Positions 62,506-64,000 of a stretch of DNA of 64,000 nucleotides are shown here, piece after piece; the first letter of the stretch is position 1; each line of letters starts with the position of its first letter. Both the position numbers and the translations under genes were made by a program. Source of the DNA: Plasmopara viticola (lineage: Eukaryota; Oomycota; Peronosporomycetes; Peronosporales; Peronosporaceae); NCBI GenBank assembly GCA_001695595.3, contig MBPM02000160.1, positions 1-64,000 of the forward strand, written 5' to 3'. The notes beneath the pieces are model-generated. The model was not told the origin of the DNA. It saw only the letters and a list, made by a program, of their open reading frames with translations, and did no database searches.

Positions 62506-63197
62506 GGACGCATCAATGACCGTACAGCGTCTAGGCACTGCATAAGATTGATGATACTTTTCGTTTCGGCTCTATAGACATTATGAATGTCTACATAGAT
62601 TGTAAGAAGGGATGTATAGTTGTACAGCGTCTCGACCTGCAAAAGAATGATGATACACTTCATTTTGGCTGCGTCTCTGCATGTCTTCATACATATAAAA
62701 GACGGAGCTGTGGCGGTGCAGCGTCTCGGCCTTGCAAAAGAATAAAAATACTCTTCGTCTTGACTCTATTTCGTCTTGGAATGTCTTCATAGATAGAAAG
62801 TACGGATCTGTGGGCGTACAGCCATTCAGCACTGCAAAAGAACGAAAATACAATTCATTTTGGCTCTATTGCGTCTCTGCATGTATTCATAGATAGAATG
62901 GACGGATCTGTGTCCGCACAGCGTCTCTGCAACTGCATAAGATTAATGATACGTTTCGTTTCGGCTCTATTGACATTCTGAATGTCTACATAGACGATAA
63001 GGAGGGATGTATGGTCGTACAGCGTCTCAAACTGCAAAAGAATGATGATACACTTCGTTGTGGCTTTATTGCGTCCGTGTATTTCAACAAAGATACAAAA
63101 GACGGAGCTGTGGCGGTGCAGCGTCTCGGCCCTGCAAAAGAATAAAATACTCTTCGTCCTGGCTCTATTGCGTCTCGGAAGTCTTTATAGAAAGAAA
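62506..63197 (+). repeat. Zone E 7-mer unit E11 (692 bp)
   Basis: Slightly short because TTTTGGCTGCGTCTCTGC near 62663 lacks several bases of the CTCTATTGCG block. Confidence 0.92.
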
Positions 63198-63893
63198 GGA
63201 CGCATCAATGACCGTACAGCGTCTAGGCACTGCATAAGATTGATGATACTTTTCGTTTCGGCTCTATAGACATTCTGAATGTCTACATAGACGATAAGGA
63301 GGGATGTATAGTCGTACAGCGTCTCGAACTGCAAAAGAATGATGATACACTTCATTTGGCTCTATTACGCCTCCGCATGTCTTCATAGATAGAAAAGACG
63401 GAGCTGTGGCGGTACAGCGTCTCGGCCTTGCAAAAGAATAAAAATACTCTTCGTCTTGACTCTGTTTCGTCTCGGAATGTCTTCATAGATAGAAAGTACG
63501 GATCTGTGGGCGTACAGCCATTCTGAACTGATAAAGAATGATAATACAATTCGTTTTGGCTCTATTGCGTCTCTGCATGTATTTATAGATAGAAAGGATG
63601 GACCTGTCTCCGTACCGCGTCTCTGCACTTGCATAAGATTAATGATACGTTTCGTTTCGGCTCTATTGACATTCTGAATGTCTACATAGATTGTAAGAAG
63701 GGATGTATAGTCGTACAGCGTCTCAACCTGCGAAAGAATGATGATACACTTCGTTTTGGCTCTATTGCGTCTCTGCATGTCTTCATAGATATAAAAGACG
63801 GGGCTGTGGCGGTGCAGCGTCTTGGCCCTGCAAAAGAATAAAATACTCTTCGTATTGGCTGTATTGCGTCTCGGAAGTCTTTATAGAAAGAAA
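63198..63893 (+). repeat. Zone E 7-mer unit E12 (696 bp)
   Basis: Fourth consecutive 7-mer, so the alternation seen on the left has given way to a 7-mer run on the right. Confidence 0.92.
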
Positions 63894-64000
63894 GGACGCA
63901 TCAATGACCGTACGGCGTCTAGGCACTGCATGAGATTGATGATACTTTTCGTTTCGGCTCTATAGACATTCTGAATGTCTACATTGATTGTAGGAAGGGA
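63894..64000 (+). repeat. Zone E partial unit E13, cut by the window end
   Basis: Opens with GGACGCATCAATGACCG and runs off the window after one monomer, so the array continues to the right. Confidence 0.9.

Larger units (their letters stand above)
55401..64000 (+). repeat. Zone E: third satellite array with 3-mer (297 bp) and 7-mer (about 696 bp) HORs
   Basis: A homogenised array of the CTCGGCACTGCAAAAG subfamily, cut by the right end of the window. A distinctive monomer beginning GGACGCATCAATGACCG (or CGACGC) recurs at 57538, 58235, 58532, 59228, 59525, 60221, 60518, 60815, 61112, 61809, 62506, 63198 and 63894. The steps are 697, 297, 696, 297, 696, 297, 297, 297, 697, 697, 692 and 696 bp. 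Left of 57538 the units are 4-mers and a 5-mer. No gene is seen; frames of up to 188 codons follow from 99-bp monomers being a multiple of three. Confidence 0.95.

Noticed and set aside
1..64000. More than 150 open reading frames of 60-321 codons on both strands
   Set aside because: They recur at the satellite period, overlap on both strands, lack any recognisable domain, and read different phases of the same monomer. They are by-products of a repeat length near a multiple of three.
1..64000. CRISPR or other guide-RNA array
   Set aside because: There is no short identical repeat alternating with unique spacers. Whole monomers of about 100 bp are related along their full length, and no associated protein gene is present.
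55401..64000. Repeat protein with 33-residue repeats on the minus strand (frames of 116-188 codons)
   Set aside because: 99 bp equals 33 codons, so an open frame repeats automatically. Starts and stops are not at equivalent places, plus-strand frames are just as open, and substitutions do not favour silent sites by eye.
1..64000. CENP-B box in the CACTTCGTTGTGGCTCT segment
   Set aside because: TTCGTTG resembles the left half of the known box, but the required A and CGGG of the right half are absent in the monomers I checked.
1..64000. Transposable element insertions
   Set aside because: I found no terminal inverted repeats, long terminal repeats, poly-A tails, target-site duplications or transposase or reverse-transcriptase motifs. 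The 125-bp insert has none of these.
1..64000. Bacterial promoters, Shine-Dalgarno sites or terminators
   Set aside because: Hexamer-like and GGA-rich matches occur in every monomer as part of the repeat, and no gene follows them.

Overview
This window is one continuous block of tandemly repeated satellite DNA. I find no supportable protein-coding gene, RNA gene, CRISPR array or recognisable transposon. The basic unit is a monomer of about 98-100 bp, repeated roughly 640 times head to tail and always in the same orientation. An array this long, built of higher-order repeats (HORs), points to a eukaryotic nuclear chromosome, probably a centromeric, pericentromeric or heterochromatic satellite block. 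I do not recognise the satellite family and cannot name the species. My eye-made consensus is about 48% GC, and its 7 CpGs per 100 bp are not depleted, so the host probably has not eroded this DNA through cytosine methylation.

Layout. Zone A (1-41138) is a homogenised array of a 12-monomer HOR of about 1220 bp. I place 36 consecutive units, numbered U1-U36, the last one broken off. Zone B (41139-44280) holds diverged single monomers with no HOR. Zone C (44281-52300) is a second subfamily with irregular 2- to 4-monomer HORs. It includes a 125-bp non-satellite insert that occurs twice, 4345 bp apart. Zone D (52301-55400) is diverged and monomeric, and shifts gradually toward the next subfamily. 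Zone E (55401-64000, running off the end) is a third homogenised array built from a 3-mer (297 bp) and a 7-mer (about 696 bp), where the 7-mer looks like the 3-mer plus a 4-monomer cassette.

The array records how it grew. Zone A has reciprocal-looking products of unequal crossing-over (units of 578 and 594 bp, and one of 1841 bp). It also has a repeated 10-monomer deletion class (about 1024 bp) and nearly identical blocks of 1.5-4 kb at offsets of 2361, 5575-5591 and 9493 bp. Two small perfect fold-back palindromes look like template-switch scars. The monomer itself appears to be an old dimer of two related halves of about 50 bp. Open reading frames of up to 321 codons occur on both strands. 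They follow from a repeat length close to a multiple of three and I do not call them genes.
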